Source: Bradyrhizobium sp. LTSP849 (lineage in GTDB: Bacteria; Pseudomonadota; Alphaproteobacteria; Rhizobiales; Xanthobacteraceae). Taken from it: 64,000 nucleotides of DNA. Both the position numbers and the translations under genes were made by a program. The stretch spans positions 162,631 through 226,630 of the forward strand of contig NZ_JYMR01000038.1 of NCBI RefSeq assembly GCF_000938255.1. Reading direction: 5' to 3'. Under the pieces are notes generated by a model. The model was not told the origin of the DNA, did not search any database, and worked only from the letters and a program-made list of their open reading frames with translations. Shown here in pieces: positions 19,632 through 29,945 of the stretch (its first letter is position 1; the number at the start of each line of letters is the position of its first letter).

Positions 19632-19632
<1 letters not shown>
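18976..19632 (-). CDS. Glutathione S-transferase family protein
   Basis: Cytosolic transferase or isomerase of the GST fold, 218 residues. The N-terminal thioredoxin-like domain reads MITLYHCDSARSFRPLWMLEE and includes the cis-proline region GTIPFMVD and the glutathione-contact TESSGICHYL. The C-terminal helical domain includes the N-capping segment AADIVIGYAL. AAGGAAG precedes ATG 19632, which shares one base with the stop of the upstream dehydrogenase gene (TGATG). Being in one operon with two acyl-CoA dehydrogenases suggests a role in the same catabolic route, for instance isomerisation or thioether cleavage (inference). Confidence 0.88.
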
Positions 19633-20795
<1,163 letters not shown>

Positions 20796-20805
20796 TTCTT
20801 CCTCG

Positions 20806-21942
20806 TCACAACCCCATCTGCCGGCTGGCCAGATCCTTCATGATCTCCTCGGTGCCGCCGCCGATGGCGTTGACCTTGACTTCGCGGTAGATGCGCTCGG
20901 CCTTGATGCCGCGCATGAAGCCGGCGCCACCGAAAATCTGCACGGCTTCGGAAGCACAGAACGCCATGGTCTGGGTCGCCTGGTTCTTCATCATGCAGAT
21001 TTCCGCGACCGGGCTTTCGCCCTGCTCCAGCCGCCAGGCCAGCATCTCCAGCATCGCTTGCGATGCCGCGACCTTCTGCGCCATGTCCACGATCTTGTGG
21101 CGGATCACCTGGTGCTGGGCGAGCGGTTTGCCAAACGTCTTGCGCTCCTTGGCGTAGGCAATTGCCTCGTCGAGGCAGACGCGGGCGAAGGCGGTGCAGC
21201 TCGCAGCCATGCCGATGCGCTCGCTGTTGAAATTCTGCATGATGATCTTGAAGCCCTGGCCCTCCTCGCCGATCAAATTCTCGACCGGGACTCGGCAGTC
21301 GTCGAAGTGCAACGTCGCGGTGTCGGAGGCCCACCAGCCCATCTTCTTCAATTTGGTCCGCGACAAGCCCGGCGTGTCGCCCTCGATCAGGAGCAGGCTG
21401 ACGCCGCCAGCGCCCTCGCCACCGGTGCGCACGGCAACGGTCAGATAGTCGGCGCGTACGCCGGAGGTGATGAAGGTCTTCTCGCCGCTCACGACGTAGT
21501 GATCGCCATCGCGCCGCGCCCTGGTGCTGAGGTTTGCCACATCCGAACCGCCGCCCGGCTCGGTGATGGCGAGCGCGGAGATCTTTTCGCCTGACAGCAC
21601 CTGCGGCAGCACGCGTGCCCTAACCTCGGGACGCGCCGCGCGCGCGATCGGCGGCGAGCCGATGGTATGGCTCATCAGGCTGGCGCTGATGCCGCCGGCG
21701 CCTGCACGCGCCAGCTCTTGGCTCGCCACGATCTTCATGAACTGGTCGGCGGCGACACCACCATATTCCTCGGGAAATCCGAGGCCCAGCAGCCCGATCT
21801 CGGCGGCCTTGCGATAGAGCGCACGCGGGAATTCGCCGGCCTCGTCCCATTCATGGGCAAATGGCGCGATCTCCTTCTCGACGAAGCGGCGCATCATTTC
21901 GCGGAAGGCGTCGTGCTCGGCGGTATAGAACGGGCTCTTCAT
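20806..21942 (-). CDS. Acyl-CoA dehydrogenase
   Basis: Second FAD acyl-CoA dehydrogenase, 378 residues from ATG 21942. Motifs include ALAITEPGGGSDVAN, KTFITSGVRADY and the C-terminal IFGGAGFMRGIKAERIYRE followed by GGGTEEIM. GAAGG lies 8 nt upstream of ATG 21942; an ATG at 21975 would add 11 residues with no good ribosome site. It is the first gene of the operon dehydrogenase-dehydrogenase-GST, divergent from the acyl-CoA ligase at 22204 across 261 nt that presumably hold both promoters. Confidence 0.92.
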   Translation of the reverse strand: MKSPFYTAEHDAFREMMRRFVEKEIAPFAHEWDEAGEFPRALYRKAAEIGLLGLGFPEEYGGVAADQFMKIVASQELARAGAGGISASLMSHTIGSPPIARAARPEVRARVLPQVLSGEKISALAITEPGGGSDVANLSTRARRDGDHYVVSGEKTFITSGVRADYLTVAVRTGGEGAGGVSLLLIEGDTPGLSRTKLKKMGWWASDTATLHFDDCRVPVENLIGEEGQGFKIIMQNFNSERIGMAASCTAFARVCLDEAIAYAKERKTFGKPLAQHQVIRHKIVDMAQKVAASQAMLEMLAWRLEQGESPVAEICMMKNQATQTMAFCASEAVQIFGGAGFMRGIKAERIYREVKVNAIGGGTEEIMKDLASRQMGL

Positions 21943-22203
21943 CGCTTTCGCCTTCGACTCGTCTCGTTCCACCATGGCCGGAACATTGGCGGCTCACTTG
22001 CGCGGAGTGGCTGGACGGGAACGCCGCTTCGGACGGGCCAAGGCCTAGCAACTCAACGCAAGACGGTTTTCGCCCCTCGCAGGCCAACTCCGGTTCAAAA
22101 AAGACGTGCTGCACAAAACTCCGGCTGGCCTCCCAAGGCCACGCCGGGCATGGTGCACGGCAATAAAAAGGCGGGCGGCACCAGACCGCCGAGGGAGGAA
22201 TTT

Positions 22204-23754
22204 TTGGCCGTTCGTTACTACGACTGGATCGCCCATCATAGCCGCCGCACGCCCGGCAAGGTCGCGGTCATCGATCTCGCGAGCGAGCGCCGCTTCACCT
22301 ATTCACAGCTCGATGCCCGCGTCTCACGCCTCGCCTCATTCCTCCGTCACGCGCTAAAAATCTCGCGCGGCGATCGCGTCGCGGTGCTGGCGCTGAACAC
22401 GACCGATACGCTGGAGGTGCAGTTCGCCTGCGGCCGGCTCGGCGCCGTCTTCGTGCCGCTCAACACTCGCCTTACCGTACCCGAGCTTCAGTTCATCACC
22501 GGCGATTGCGCGCCGAAGGTGATGATCCACGATACCGATCTGGCCGATACGGCGCTGACGGTGGCGAAGCTCTGCGGCGTCGCAACGAGTCTATTGCTGG
22601 GTCCCGGCGGTTCCTATGAAGCCGGCATCGCCGCCACAAAGCCGCTCGACCGCATCGAGGAAGTCACGCTCGATGACGTCTCGACCATCATGTACACGTC
22701 GGGCACCACGGGGCATCCGAAGGGCGCGACCATCACCTATGGCATGACCTTCTGGAATTGCGTCAATCTCGGTGGCCCCGCCTGCATCGGGCCGTCTTCG
22801 GTACTGCTCACCGTGCTGCCGCTGTTCCACACGGGCGGACTGAATTGCTACACCAATCCGGTGCTGCATGCCGGCGGCACCGTGCAGATCATGCGCGCCT
22901 TCGATCCCGGCACCGCGCTCGGCCTGATCAACGATCCCGCACAGGGCATCAACGTGTTCTTCGGCGTGCCTGCGATCTACCAGTTCATGGCGCAGCATCC
23001 GGCGTTCGCGACGACCGATCTCGGCCGGCTGATCGTCGGCGGTGTTGGCGGCGCACCGATGCCGGTGCCGCTATTGAAGGTATGGGAGGCGCGCGGCGTT
23101 GCGCTCCAGCAAGGTTACGGCATGACCGAGACGTCGCCGGCCGTGCTGGTGCTCGACCGCGAGGATGCGGCGCGGAAGGCGGGCTCCGCCGGCAAGCCGG
23201 TGCTGCACACGGAAGTGCGCATCGTGCGCCCCGACGGCAGCGATGCCGATGTCGGCGAGCTCGGTGAGCTCTGGGTCAAGGGGCCGAACATCACGCCAGG
23301 CTATTGGAACAGGCCGGAAGCGAACAAGACGTCCTTCACGGACGGCTGGCTGCACACGGGCGATGCAACCCGCGTCGATGAGGAAGGCTTCTACTACATC
23401 GTCGACCGCTGGAAGGACATGTACATCTCAGGCGGCGAGAACGTCTATCCGGCCGAGGTCGAGAACGTCCTGCACCAGCTCACGGCAATCGCGGAAGCTG
23501 CGGTGATCGGCATTCCCGATCCACAATGGGGCGAGGTCGGCCTCGCCATCGTCGCGGTCAAGCCGGGACAAAGGCTGACCGAGGCCGATGTCTTCACGCA
23601 CTGCGCCGCCAATCTCGCGCGCTTCAAATGCCCGCGTCAGGTTCGCTTCGTCGATGCCCTGCCGCGCAATGCCACCGGCAAGATTCACAAACCGACCTTG
23701 CGAAAGGAATTTTCGGTGACCTCGGAAGTCGACAAGAAAGTCGACAACGCCTGA
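22204..23754 (+). CDS. AMP-forming acyl-CoA synthetase
   Basis: Carboxylic acid:CoA ligase, 516 residues. Adenylation motifs are MYTSGTTGHPKGAT, QGYGMTETSP, GWLHTGDATRVDEEGF, YISGGENVYPAEVE and the catalytic-lysine segment NATGKIHKP. The start is TTG 22204, because GAGGGAGGAA ends 4 nt before it and the protein then begins AVRYYDWIAHHSRRTP, a normal family start. Upstream in-frame ATGs run into the promoter of the divergent dehydrogenase operon. It probably activates the acid that those dehydrogenases then oxidise (inference). Confidence 0.92.
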   Translation: MAVRYYDWIAHHSRRTPGKVAVIDLASERRFTYSQLDARVSRLASFLRHALKISRGDRVAVLALNTTDTLEVQFACGRLGAVFVPLNTRLTVPELQFITGDCAPKVMIHDTDLADTALTVAKLCGVATSLLLGPGGSYEAGIAATKPLDRIEEVTLDDVSTIMYTSGTTGHPKGATITYGMTFWNCVNLGGPACIGPSSVLLTVLPLFHTGGLNCYTNPVLHAGGTVQIMRAFDPGTALGLINDPAQGINVFFGVPAIYQFMAQHPAFATTDLGRLIVGGVGGAPMPVPLLKVWEARGVALQQGYGMTETSPAVLVLDREDAARKAGSAGKPVLHTEVRIVRPDGSDADVGELGELWVKGPNITPGYWNRPEANKTSFTDGWLHTGDATRVDEEGFYYIVDRWKDMYISGGENVYPAEVENVLHQLTAIAEAAVIGIPDPQWGEVGLAIVAVKPGQRLTEADVFTHCAANLARFKCPRQVRFVDALPRNATGKIHKPTLRKEFSVTSEVDKKVDNA

Positions 23755-23757
23755 CCA

Positions 23758-23789
23758 AAGCGCCCCTCTCGCGGGCGCTTCTTCTTTTG
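23758..23789 (+). terminator. Rho-independent terminator after the acyl-CoA ligase gene
   Basis: An 8-bp perfect stem AAGCGCCC/GGGCGCTT with loop CTCTCGC is followed by CTTCTTTTG. It starts four bases after the ligase stop codon, so the following binding-protein gene probably has its own promoter or depends on read-through. Confidence 0.8.
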
Positions 23790-23829
23790 TGACGTGCCTG
23801 CCCCAACCAAGAAACCCCAAGGAATTTTC

Positions 23830-25050
23830 ATGAACAGGAAACTCTCCCTGCTTGCCGCGACAACAGCTCTGACGCTCCTCACAGCCCAGGGTGCCTACGC
23901 GCAGAAAGCGTACGACACCGGCGTCACCGACACCGAGATCAAGATCGGCAATGTCGAGGCCTATTCCGGTCCGGCTTCCGCCTATGGCGTGATCGGCAAG
24001 ACCGAAGAAGCCTACTTCAAGATGATCAATGACCAGGGCGGCATCAACGGCCGCAAGATCAACTGGATCTCCTATGACGACGGCTATTCGCCGCCGAAGA
24101 CCGTGGAGCAAATCCGCAAGCTGATCGAGAGCGACGAGGTCTTCCTCGTCTTCAACGCGCTGGGTACGCCGACCCAGACCGCCGTGCAGAAATATCACAA
24201 CTCGAAGAAGGTGCCGCAGCTCTTCCTCGCAACCGGCGCCAGCAAGTGGAACGACCCGAAGAGCTTTCCCTGGACCATGGGCTTCCAGCCCAGTTATCGG
24301 GTCGAGGCACAAATCTTCGCCAAGTACATTCTGAAAGAGAAGCCGGACGCGAAGGTTGCGATCTTCTATGCCAATGACGATTTCGGCAAAGACTATCTCG
24401 CCGGCATCAAGGACGTATTCGGCGACAAGGCGTCGAAGCTGATCGTGGCCGAAGAGAGCTACGAGACGTCGGAGCCTTCGATCGATGCCCATATCGTCAA
24501 GCTCAAGGGCACCGGCGCCGATACCTTCGTCAACATTGCGACTCCGAAGTTCGCGGCGCAGGCCATCAAGAAGATCGCGGAGCTGGACTGGAAGCCGATG
24601 CACCTGATGACGGACGTCTCGGTGTCGATCGGTGCGGTGATGAAGCCGGCTGGCCTCGAAGCATCCGAAGGCGTGCTGTCAGCCGGTTATCTGAAGGATG
24701 CGTCGGATCCGCAGTGGAAGGACGATGAGGGCATGAAGAAGTTCATGACCTTTATCGACAAATACATGCCCGGCGCGAACATTTCGGATGCCAATCTGGT
24801 CTACGCCTATGCCGCAGCCCAGACGATGGTGCAGGTGCTGAAGCAGTCGGGCGACAATCTGACCCGTGAGAACGTGATGAAGCAGGCCGCCAGCCTCAAA
24901 GACTTCGTCCCCGACACGCTGATCCCGGGGATCAAGATCAACACTTCGTCCACCGACTTCGCACCGATCGAGCAGCTCAAGATGTGGCGGTTCAAGAGCG
25001 GCCAATGGGAACTGTTCGGCCCCATCATCAGCGCCGAAACCGGCGGCTAG
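23830..25050 (+). CDS. ABC transporter substrate-binding protein, branched-chain amino acid (LivJ/LivK) type
   Basis: Periplasmic solute-binding protein, 406 residues, with signal peptide MNRKLSLLAATTALTLLTAQ then AYAQ. The mature N-terminus GVTDTEIKIGNVEAYSGPAS is typical of the Liv/amide-binding family. AAGGA precedes ATG 23830. No permease or ATPase is adjacent, so it is an orphan that may serve a transporter encoded elsewhere. Related proteins bind hydrophobic or aromatic acids as well as amino acids. The last 12 codons are exactly duplicated in tandem just past the stop codon. Confidence 0.92.
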   Translation: MNRKLSLLAATTALTLLTAQGAYAQKAYDTGVTDTEIKIGNVEAYSGPASAYGVIGKTEEAYFKMINDQGGINGRKINWISYDDGYSPPKTVEQIRKLIESDEVFLVFNALGTPTQTAVQKYHNSKKVPQLFLATGASKWNDPKSFPWTMGFQPSYRVEAQIFAKYILKEKPDAKVAIFYANDDFGKDYLAGIKDVFGDKASKLIVAEESYETSEPSIDAHIVKLKGTGADTFVNIATPKFAAQAIKKIAELDWKPMHLMTDVSVSIGAVMKPAGLEASEGVLSAGYLKDASDPQWKDDEGMKKFMTFIDKYMPGANISDANLVYAYAAAQTMVQVLKQSGDNLTRENVMKQAASLKDFVPDTLIPGIKINTSSTDFAPIEQLKMWRFKSGQWELFGPIISAETGG

Positions 25051-25094
25051 TTCGGCCCCATCATCAGCGCCGAAACCGGCGGCTAGTTCGGCCC
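25015..25094. repeat. 36-bp exact tandem duplication spanning a stop codon
   Basis: The 36-bp unit starting TTCGGCCCCATCATCAGCGC occurs at 25015-25050 and again at 25051-25086, with the first 8 bases repeated once more. It encodes FGPIISAETGG plus TAG, so the second copy is an untranslated duplicate of the binding protein C-terminus. It is probably a replication-slippage event. Confidence 0.95.
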
Positions 25095-25115
25095 AACCTA
25101 TCCGCCTGAAATACC

Positions 25116-25146
25116 GAATAGCGGCCGAAGGGCCGCTATTCTTTTT
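25116..25146 (+). terminator. Rho-independent terminator overlapping a convergent gene
   Basis: An 11-bp perfect stem GAATAGCGGCC/GGCCGCTATTC closed by GAAG is followed by TTTTT. It serves the binding-protein gene. The last codons and TAG stop of the convergent glycosyltransferase gene lie in the right arm, so its own transcript would also carry the hairpin. Confidence 0.88.
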
Positions 25147-26587
25147 CATCCTGCTGGACGTCGACGGACACGATGGAAAGGCCAAGACGGCGCGAATCGC
25201 CGACGCCTCTCAACACCGGACATGCCCATGCAAGGGTAGCGATGCCTGAGGGCGGCAGGTCGAGGCTCAGCGTATAGCGGTCACAACCGATCGCGATCGC
25301 GGCAGGGTCGACGCGTGCGCCGTCGAGATAGAAATGCGCGCCGATCTTGTCCAGCGGCGCGCGGAGGGCGGGACTTCGGATGCAAATTACGTTGCGACCC
25401 GGAGTGCCCTTGATGCAGACGGCCGCCTGTGGCTCGCTCCAGCGAAATGTGTAGCCGGCTGATGATTCCACGGCGTGGAATCCGAGCTGAGCAATGACGT
25501 GATCGCCAAGCAGTCCCGTAGCAGGTTTGGCAGGCCCGCTAACGCGCCGGATACAGTCGAGCCGCTGAAGCCGGATCAGCGATGCGATGTAGCGTTTCAT
25601 CCATCGTGCGATGGCTGCTCTCGACCCGATCACCGTCAGTGCGGTCAGGACCGTGTGCGCATGCGCAACGGCGAGGCGCGCCGTGGCACGTGCGCGGAGG
25701 TCGCCGTACAGCACCAGCTCGGTCCAACGCCAGAAGGCACGCAGCTTCTCGTCGGGCCGCCTCCAACCCCGGCCCGCAAGGCTATAACGCACCAGTGCGC
25801 TCAACGCATCGCGGGCAAGCGATGCATCGAAATTATCTCGCGTGCTCCATTCGATGGGAATTTCGAGCAGTTCGCTGCCGGGATCGTGGGCCGCCTCGCT
25901 GAAATAGCGAATCTCGCCCTGCACGAAATCAAGCGTGAATGTCTTCAGCTCGCTGATCCGGCCGACGTAGTAGTGATGAAAGCGTGCCTCTTCCAGATAG
26001 CCGATGGAATAGCCCCGCGCGAAATATCCGGCGGCGAGCACCCATTCGGCGAAATGGCCGAGCTCGGCGCGCAGGCCCCCGCATTCCTCGTAGACGTCGC
26101 GCCGCGTCACGAAGCACTGGTCCAGCACCTTGCGCCAGGGGTGCTGCGTTATGCCGAACTCGATGTCGGCCTGGTACATCGCAGCCTCGGCTTCCGACAG
26201 GCGGTTGTGGCAGATCGGGACTGACCGGCAGGAGAATCCCGCCCAATCGGGATGGGCGTCGATCGCGCGGATGCAGAGCTCGATCACGTCAGGCTCGGGC
26301 CGGCAATGCGATTCCGTGAAGAACAGATAGCTGCCACGGGCTTTGGTGGCGCCGAATGCGCAAAGCCCGATGTCGTGAACGGACTCGGTGAATTCGAGAC
26401 GTGCCCTATCGCCGGCGAGCGCCTTCAGCTCATCGCACGCCGTGAAATCGGGCGGCACGACCAGGATGATCTCGTAGAGAGATTTGTCCGCGGTCTGCGA
26501 AGTCCAGCCAAGCCAGGATTGCTCCCACTGCCCGCGGTGATATTCGAGCGGGATGATGACGGAGAACATGGGTCGGTCGGGACTCAT
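25136..26587 (-). CDS. Family 2 glycosyltransferase-like protein
   Basis: Putative sugar transferase, about 483 residues. The N-terminal GT-A domain has FSVIIPLEYHRGQWEQSWL, a nucleotide-binding region, and FFTESHCRPEPD, where the usual DxD is replaced by ESHCRP. The C-terminal 200 residues are not recognised and include a beta-rich segment (GTPGRNVICIRSPALRAP). The start is uncertain: ATGs at 26599, 26587 and 26569 are in frame. AAGGA directly abuts the first and lies 12 nt before the second, so 26587 is chosen. It stands alone between a convergent binding-protein gene and the XRE regulator. The acceptor is unknown. Confidence 0.78.
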   Translation of the reverse strand: MSPDRPMFSVIIPLEYHRGQWEQSWLGWTSQTADKSLYEIILVVPPDFTACDELKALAGDRARLEFTESVHDIGLCAFGATKARGSYLFFTESHCRPEPDVIELCIRAIDAHPDWAGFSCRSVPICHNRLSEAEAAMYQADIEFGITQHPWRKVLDQCFVTRRDVYEECGGLRAELGHFAEWVLAAGYFARGYSIGYLEEARFHHYYVGRISELKTFTLDFVQGEIRYFSEAAHDPGSELLEIPIEWSTRDNFDASLARDALSALVRYSLAGRGWRRPDEKLRAFWRWTELVLYGDLRARATARLAVAHAHTVLTALTVIGSRAAIARWMKRYIASLIRLQRLDCIRRVSGPAKPATGLLGDHVIAQLGFHAVESSAGYTFRWSEPQAAVCIKGTPGRNVICIRSPALRAPLDKIGAHFYLDGARVDPAAIAIGCDRYTLSLDLPPSGIATLAWACPVLRGVGDSRRLGLSIVSVDVQQDEKE

Positions 26588-26640
26588 GCCGGATTTCATT
26601 CCTTAAGATGATCGCGCGAGGCGCCGACACGGGCGCAGGT

Positions 26641-27411
26641 CTAGGCGGGCAGAAACAGAGCAAAGGACTCATCGACGGTGCGCCGAAGGTGATCGCGATA
26701 CAGCTTGTAGTTCGCATGGTCGGACCCGATCCGGCCCACGGCGGGATCGCCGATGTTGCGTGCCGGCACATAAGCGATCGGCGCCGCAATCGGCGTCAGT
26801 TGCGAACCCGAGCCGGCGCGTAGCGTCGAGATGATACCGTACATCTCGCCGGCCACCGTCGGCCGCGACACCGTAATCACGCGATGCTGGCCATGCTTGT
26901 TGATGACGAGATAGATGAAACCGGATTGGTGCGGTACCGCGACCTCGCCGGTGTGCTCATAGGCCGCATCCGTCCGCTCGCCCTCACGGAAGACCAGCGA
27001 CGAGACCTTTGGCTCCCAGACGATTGCGGTGCGGTAGGCGAAGATCGCATCCTTGTCGCCGAACGACGGCCGCAGCGTGATGTAGACGTCTTCGAGCCAG
27101 GTCACCGCGCGATGCGAATAGGAGCCGAGGCTGTCCGGCGCGACATCGTTTGCGGCCGGAGGCGCCACCACGACCGCGCTTTTGCGTAAGGACACGCCCA
27201 GCGCCTGCTCCAGCCGGACCGTCGTTGCCAGCGTGAACGGCCGGCGCCCGCCGAGCACCTTTTCCAGCGTGGACAGGCTGAGCTTGGCCTGCTCGGCCAG
27301 CGCCTGCCGCGAGATCCGGCGTCTGGCGAGCTCCTCACGGATTGTCTCGGCGATCTCGCGACTTTGCTCGTCCGAAAGCTGCTTGTCGGAGAGTTTGTCC
27401 TGCGTCTGCAT
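26641..27411 (-). CDS. XRE-family helix-turn-helix regulator with C-terminal sensor-like domain
   Basis: Transcription factor of 256 residues. The N-terminal Cro/CI-type HTH spans about residues 20-85 (RRRISRQALAEQAKLSLSTL and LGGRRPFTLATTVRLEQALG). A C-terminal domain of about 150 residues (WLEDVYITLRPSFGDKDAIF, GEVAVPHQSGFIYLVINK) is not recognised but looks like a beta-rich ligand-binding or DUF domain. It is divergent from the VIT/VWA surface-protein gene across 187 nt, so it is a candidate regulator of that gene and of itself. Confidence 0.85.
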   Translation of the reverse strand: MQTQDKLSDKQLSDEQSREIAETIREELARRRISRQALAEQAKLSLSTLEKVLGGRRPFTLATTVRLEQALGVSLRKSAVVVAPPAANDVAPDSLGSYSHRAVTWLEDVYITLRPSFGDKDAIFAYRTAIVWEPKVSSLVFREGERTDAAYEHTGEVAVPHQSGFIYLVINKHGQHRVITVSRPTVAGEMYGIISTLRAGSGSQLTPIAAPIAYVPARNIGDPAVGRIGSDHANYKLYRDHLRRTVDESFALFLPA

Positions 27412-27598
27412 CGTTAACCCTGCTCCACGGGCGGCAGTCTAGCAGGGCGGACAAGTCAGCACAAAACCGCACATGGCCGCCCCGGCGCCGGACCGCCAAG
27501 GCCAGCCGCGGCGGAACATTGCCGATCATTCTGCTCGCGACATCAGCCCCTCCCGGCCGATGCTCGGTGTCGTCAAACACCCCTCGGGAGCAGGCCAA

Positions 27599-29863
27599 AT
27601 GGATACCTACGACGCGGACGACAGCAACGAGCATCCCCTGCTGGGCAGGTTGATCAAGCTCGGATTGTTTCTTCTGGTCCAGGGCGTGGCCGTGCTGCTG
27701 GTCGGCTTCGTAGCCCTGCTGGTGAGCTTTGAGCCCAGCTGGTCGGCGACGACGGAGCAGGCAAGCCTGCTCCAGCCTGGCGACGCCCGCTCCGGCACCC
27801 TCCTCCTGAAGGAAGATGGCGCCTACACGGAAGCCGTCCGCCTCGGCATCGATGTCGACATCACGGTGTCCGGCCCGACGCTGCGCGCCCGCGTCACGCA
27901 GGTGTTCCGCAACCCGACCAAGGACTGGGTCGAGGCGACCTATGTCTATCCGCTCGCCAACGACGGCGCGGTCGATACGCTGAAGATGGTGGTCGGCGAC
28001 CGCGTCATTGTCGGCGAGATCAAGGAGCGTCAGCAGGCACGCGTGATCTACGAGCAGGCGCGCCGCGCCGGACAGACAGCTGCGCTCACCGAACAGGAGC
28101 GGCCCAACATCTTCACCAACTCGGTCGCCAATATCGGTCCCGGCGAGACCGTGCTGGTGCAGATCGAATACCAGGAGCCGGTGCATCAATCCGGCAACGA
28201 ATATGCGCTGCGCGTGCCGCTCGTGGTCGCCCCGCGTTACAATCCGGCGCCGATCGTGCAGAGCGTCGACTTCCGCCGGGACGGTTCCGGCTGGGGCGCG
28301 ACCACATCGGACCCGGTGCCGGACCGCGACCGCATCGCCTCGCCTATGCTCGACCCTGCCAAGAACCCGCCGGTCAATCCGACCAGCATCACTGTGCGTC
28401 TGAAGGCCGGTTTTGCGCTCGGCGAGGTGAAGAGCCACCACCACAACGTCAAGGTCGAGAGCCCTGACAGCACGACGCGTGTCGTCACACTTTCCGACGG
28501 CACTGTCCCCGCCGATCGCGATTTCGAGCTGACCTGGAAGCCGGCCGCAGAGAAGGCGCCGTCGGTCGGCCTGTTCCGCGAACATGTCGGCGATGCCGAC
28601 TACCTCCTCGCCTTCGTCACGCCGCCCACGGCTGAGCAGACGGTGCAGAAGCCGCTGCCGCGCGAAGTGGTGTTCGTGATCGACAATTCCGGTTCGATGG
28701 GTGGCACCTCGATCGAGCAGGCCAAGGCGAGCCTGCTTTATGCGCTGGGCCGCCTTCAGCCGAACGACCGCTTCAATGTCATCCGTTTCGACGACACCAT
28801 GGACGTGCTGTTTCCGGCCTCGGTGCCGGCCGACGCGGCGCATGTCGGCGAGGCGACCTCGTTCGTGAGTGCGTTGCAGGCGCGCGGCGGCACCGAGATG
28901 GTGCCGGCAATGCGTGCGGCGCTGACCGACAAGCTTGGCGAGACCAGCATGGTCCGCCAAATCGTGTTCCTGACCGACGGCGCGATCGGCAACGAGCAGC
29001 AATTGTTCGAGACGATCACGGCGATGCGCGGCCGCTCGCGCATCTTCATGATCGGCATCGGGTCCGCGCCCAACACCTATCTGATGACGCGCGCCGCTGA
29101 ACTCGGCCGCGGCGCCTTCACCCATATCGGCTCCGTCGAGCAGGTCGAGGAGCGCATGCGCGGCCTGTTCGCCAAGCTGGAGAACCCCGCCGTCACCGGC
29201 CTCACCGTCAAATTCTCCGAGGCCAAAGCCGACGTCACGCCGGCGATCATTCCCGACGTCTATCGCGACGAGCCGCTGGTGCTGGCGGCGAAGGTCGACA
29301 AGCTCGCAGGCTCGCTCGAAATCAAGGGACGCGTCGGCGACCGCCCGTGGTCGGTGACGCTGCCGCTGCAAAATGCCGCCGAAGGCAAGGGCCTGTCAAA
29401 GCTCTGGGCCAAGCGCAAGATCGGCGATGCGGAAGTGGCGCGCACCATGCGTGAGATGACGCCGGAAGATACCGACAAGGCGATCCTGGCGCTGGCGCTC
29501 GACCATCAGATCGTCACGCGGCTGACCAGCCTCGTTGCAGTCGACAAGACGCCGAGCCGTCCCGCGGGCGAGCCGCTTAAGCTCAGCGAGCTGCCGATCA
29601 ACCTGCCGGCTGGCTGGGACTTCGCGAAAGTCTTTGGCGAACAACCGCAGCAGGCGCCGACGCAGTTGCGCGAACGCCGCGCCGATGCGGGCGGCCAGCC
29701 CGCGGCAAGGCGGCCGGCCCCTGTCGCGCCCGACGCGATCCGCCTGCCCAAGACCGCAACCTCGGCCGAGCTCAAGATGATCGCAGGCCTGATCCTGATC
29801 GTGCTCGCCCTGATCCTGTTCGTGTTCAACCGGCGTCGGCCCTTGCTCACTGACGCCGCTTGA
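27599..29863 (+). CDS. VIT/VWA-domain surface protein with C-terminal LPKTA sortase signal
   Basis: Predicted cell-envelope adhesion-type protein, 754 residues, matching the proteobacterial sortase-target family. An N-terminal hydrophobic helix spans about residues 15-42. A VIT domain follows (LRARVTQVFRNPTKDWVEAT), then a VWA domain with MIDAS motif DNSGSMG beginning at Asp362. The C-terminus is a textbook sorting signal: LPKTA at 716-720, a hydrophobic helix LILIVLALILFVF, then RRR. ATG 27599 follows GGGAG/CAGG. The dedicated sortase gene lies 176 nt downstream, after a terminator and a palindrome. Confidence 0.93.
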   Translation: MDTYDADDSNEHPLLGRLIKLGLFLLVQGVAVLLVGFVALLVSFEPSWSATTEQASLLQPGDARSGTLLLKEDGAYTEAVRLGIDVDITVSGPTLRARVTQVFRNPTKDWVEATYVYPLANDGAVDTLKMVVGDRVIVGEIKERQQARVIYEQARRAGQTAALTEQERPNIFTNSVANIGPGETVLVQIEYQEPVHQSGNEYALRVPLVVAPRYNPAPIVQSVDFRRDGSGWGATTSDPVPDRDRIASPMLDPAKNPPVNPTSITVRLKAGFALGEVKSHHHNVKVESPDSTTRVVTLSDGTVPADRDFELTWKPAAEKAPSVGLFREHVGDADYLLAFVTPPTAEQTVQKPLPREVVFVIDNSGSMGGTSIEQAKASLLYALGRLQPNDRFNVIRFDDTMDVLFPASVPADAAHVGEATSFVSALQARGGTEMVPAMRAALTDKLGETSMVRQIVFLTDGAIGNEQQLFETITAMRGRSRIFMIGIGSAPNTYLMTRAAELGRGAFTHIGSVEQVEERMRGLFAKLENPAVTGLTVKFSEAKADVTPAIIPDVYRDEPLVLAAKVDKLAGSLEIKGRVGDRPWSVTLPLQNAAEGKGLSKLWAKRKIGDAEVARTMREMTPEDTDKAILALALDHQIVTRLTSLVAVDKTPSRPAGEPLKLSELPINLPAGWDFAKVFGEQPQQAPTQLRERRADAGGQPAARRPAPVAPDAIRLPKTATSAELKMIAGLILIVLALILFVFNRRRPLLTDAA

Positions 29864-29892
29864 GAGAGGAGCCCCCGAACTCCTCTTGCTTA

Positions 29893-29942
29893 GCGCGCGC
29901 GGCTGCCCGTCCCCATCCAAACAGCCGCGCGCGCCTTTTTTT
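29893..29942 (+). terminator. Strong rho-independent terminator after the sortase-target gene
   Basis: A 13-bp perfect stem GCGCGCGCGGCTG/CAGCCGCGCGCGC with a 16-nt loop is followed by C and seven T. It separates the VWA gene from the sortase gene, so the two are unlikely to be made in equal amounts from one mRNA. Confidence 0.9.
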
Positions 29943-29945
29943 ACT

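Noticed and set aside
27335..29371. 678-codon minus-strand frame opposite the VIT/VWA gene
   Set aside because: Composition of a shadow frame, and it would overlap both the XRE regulator and the VWA gene.
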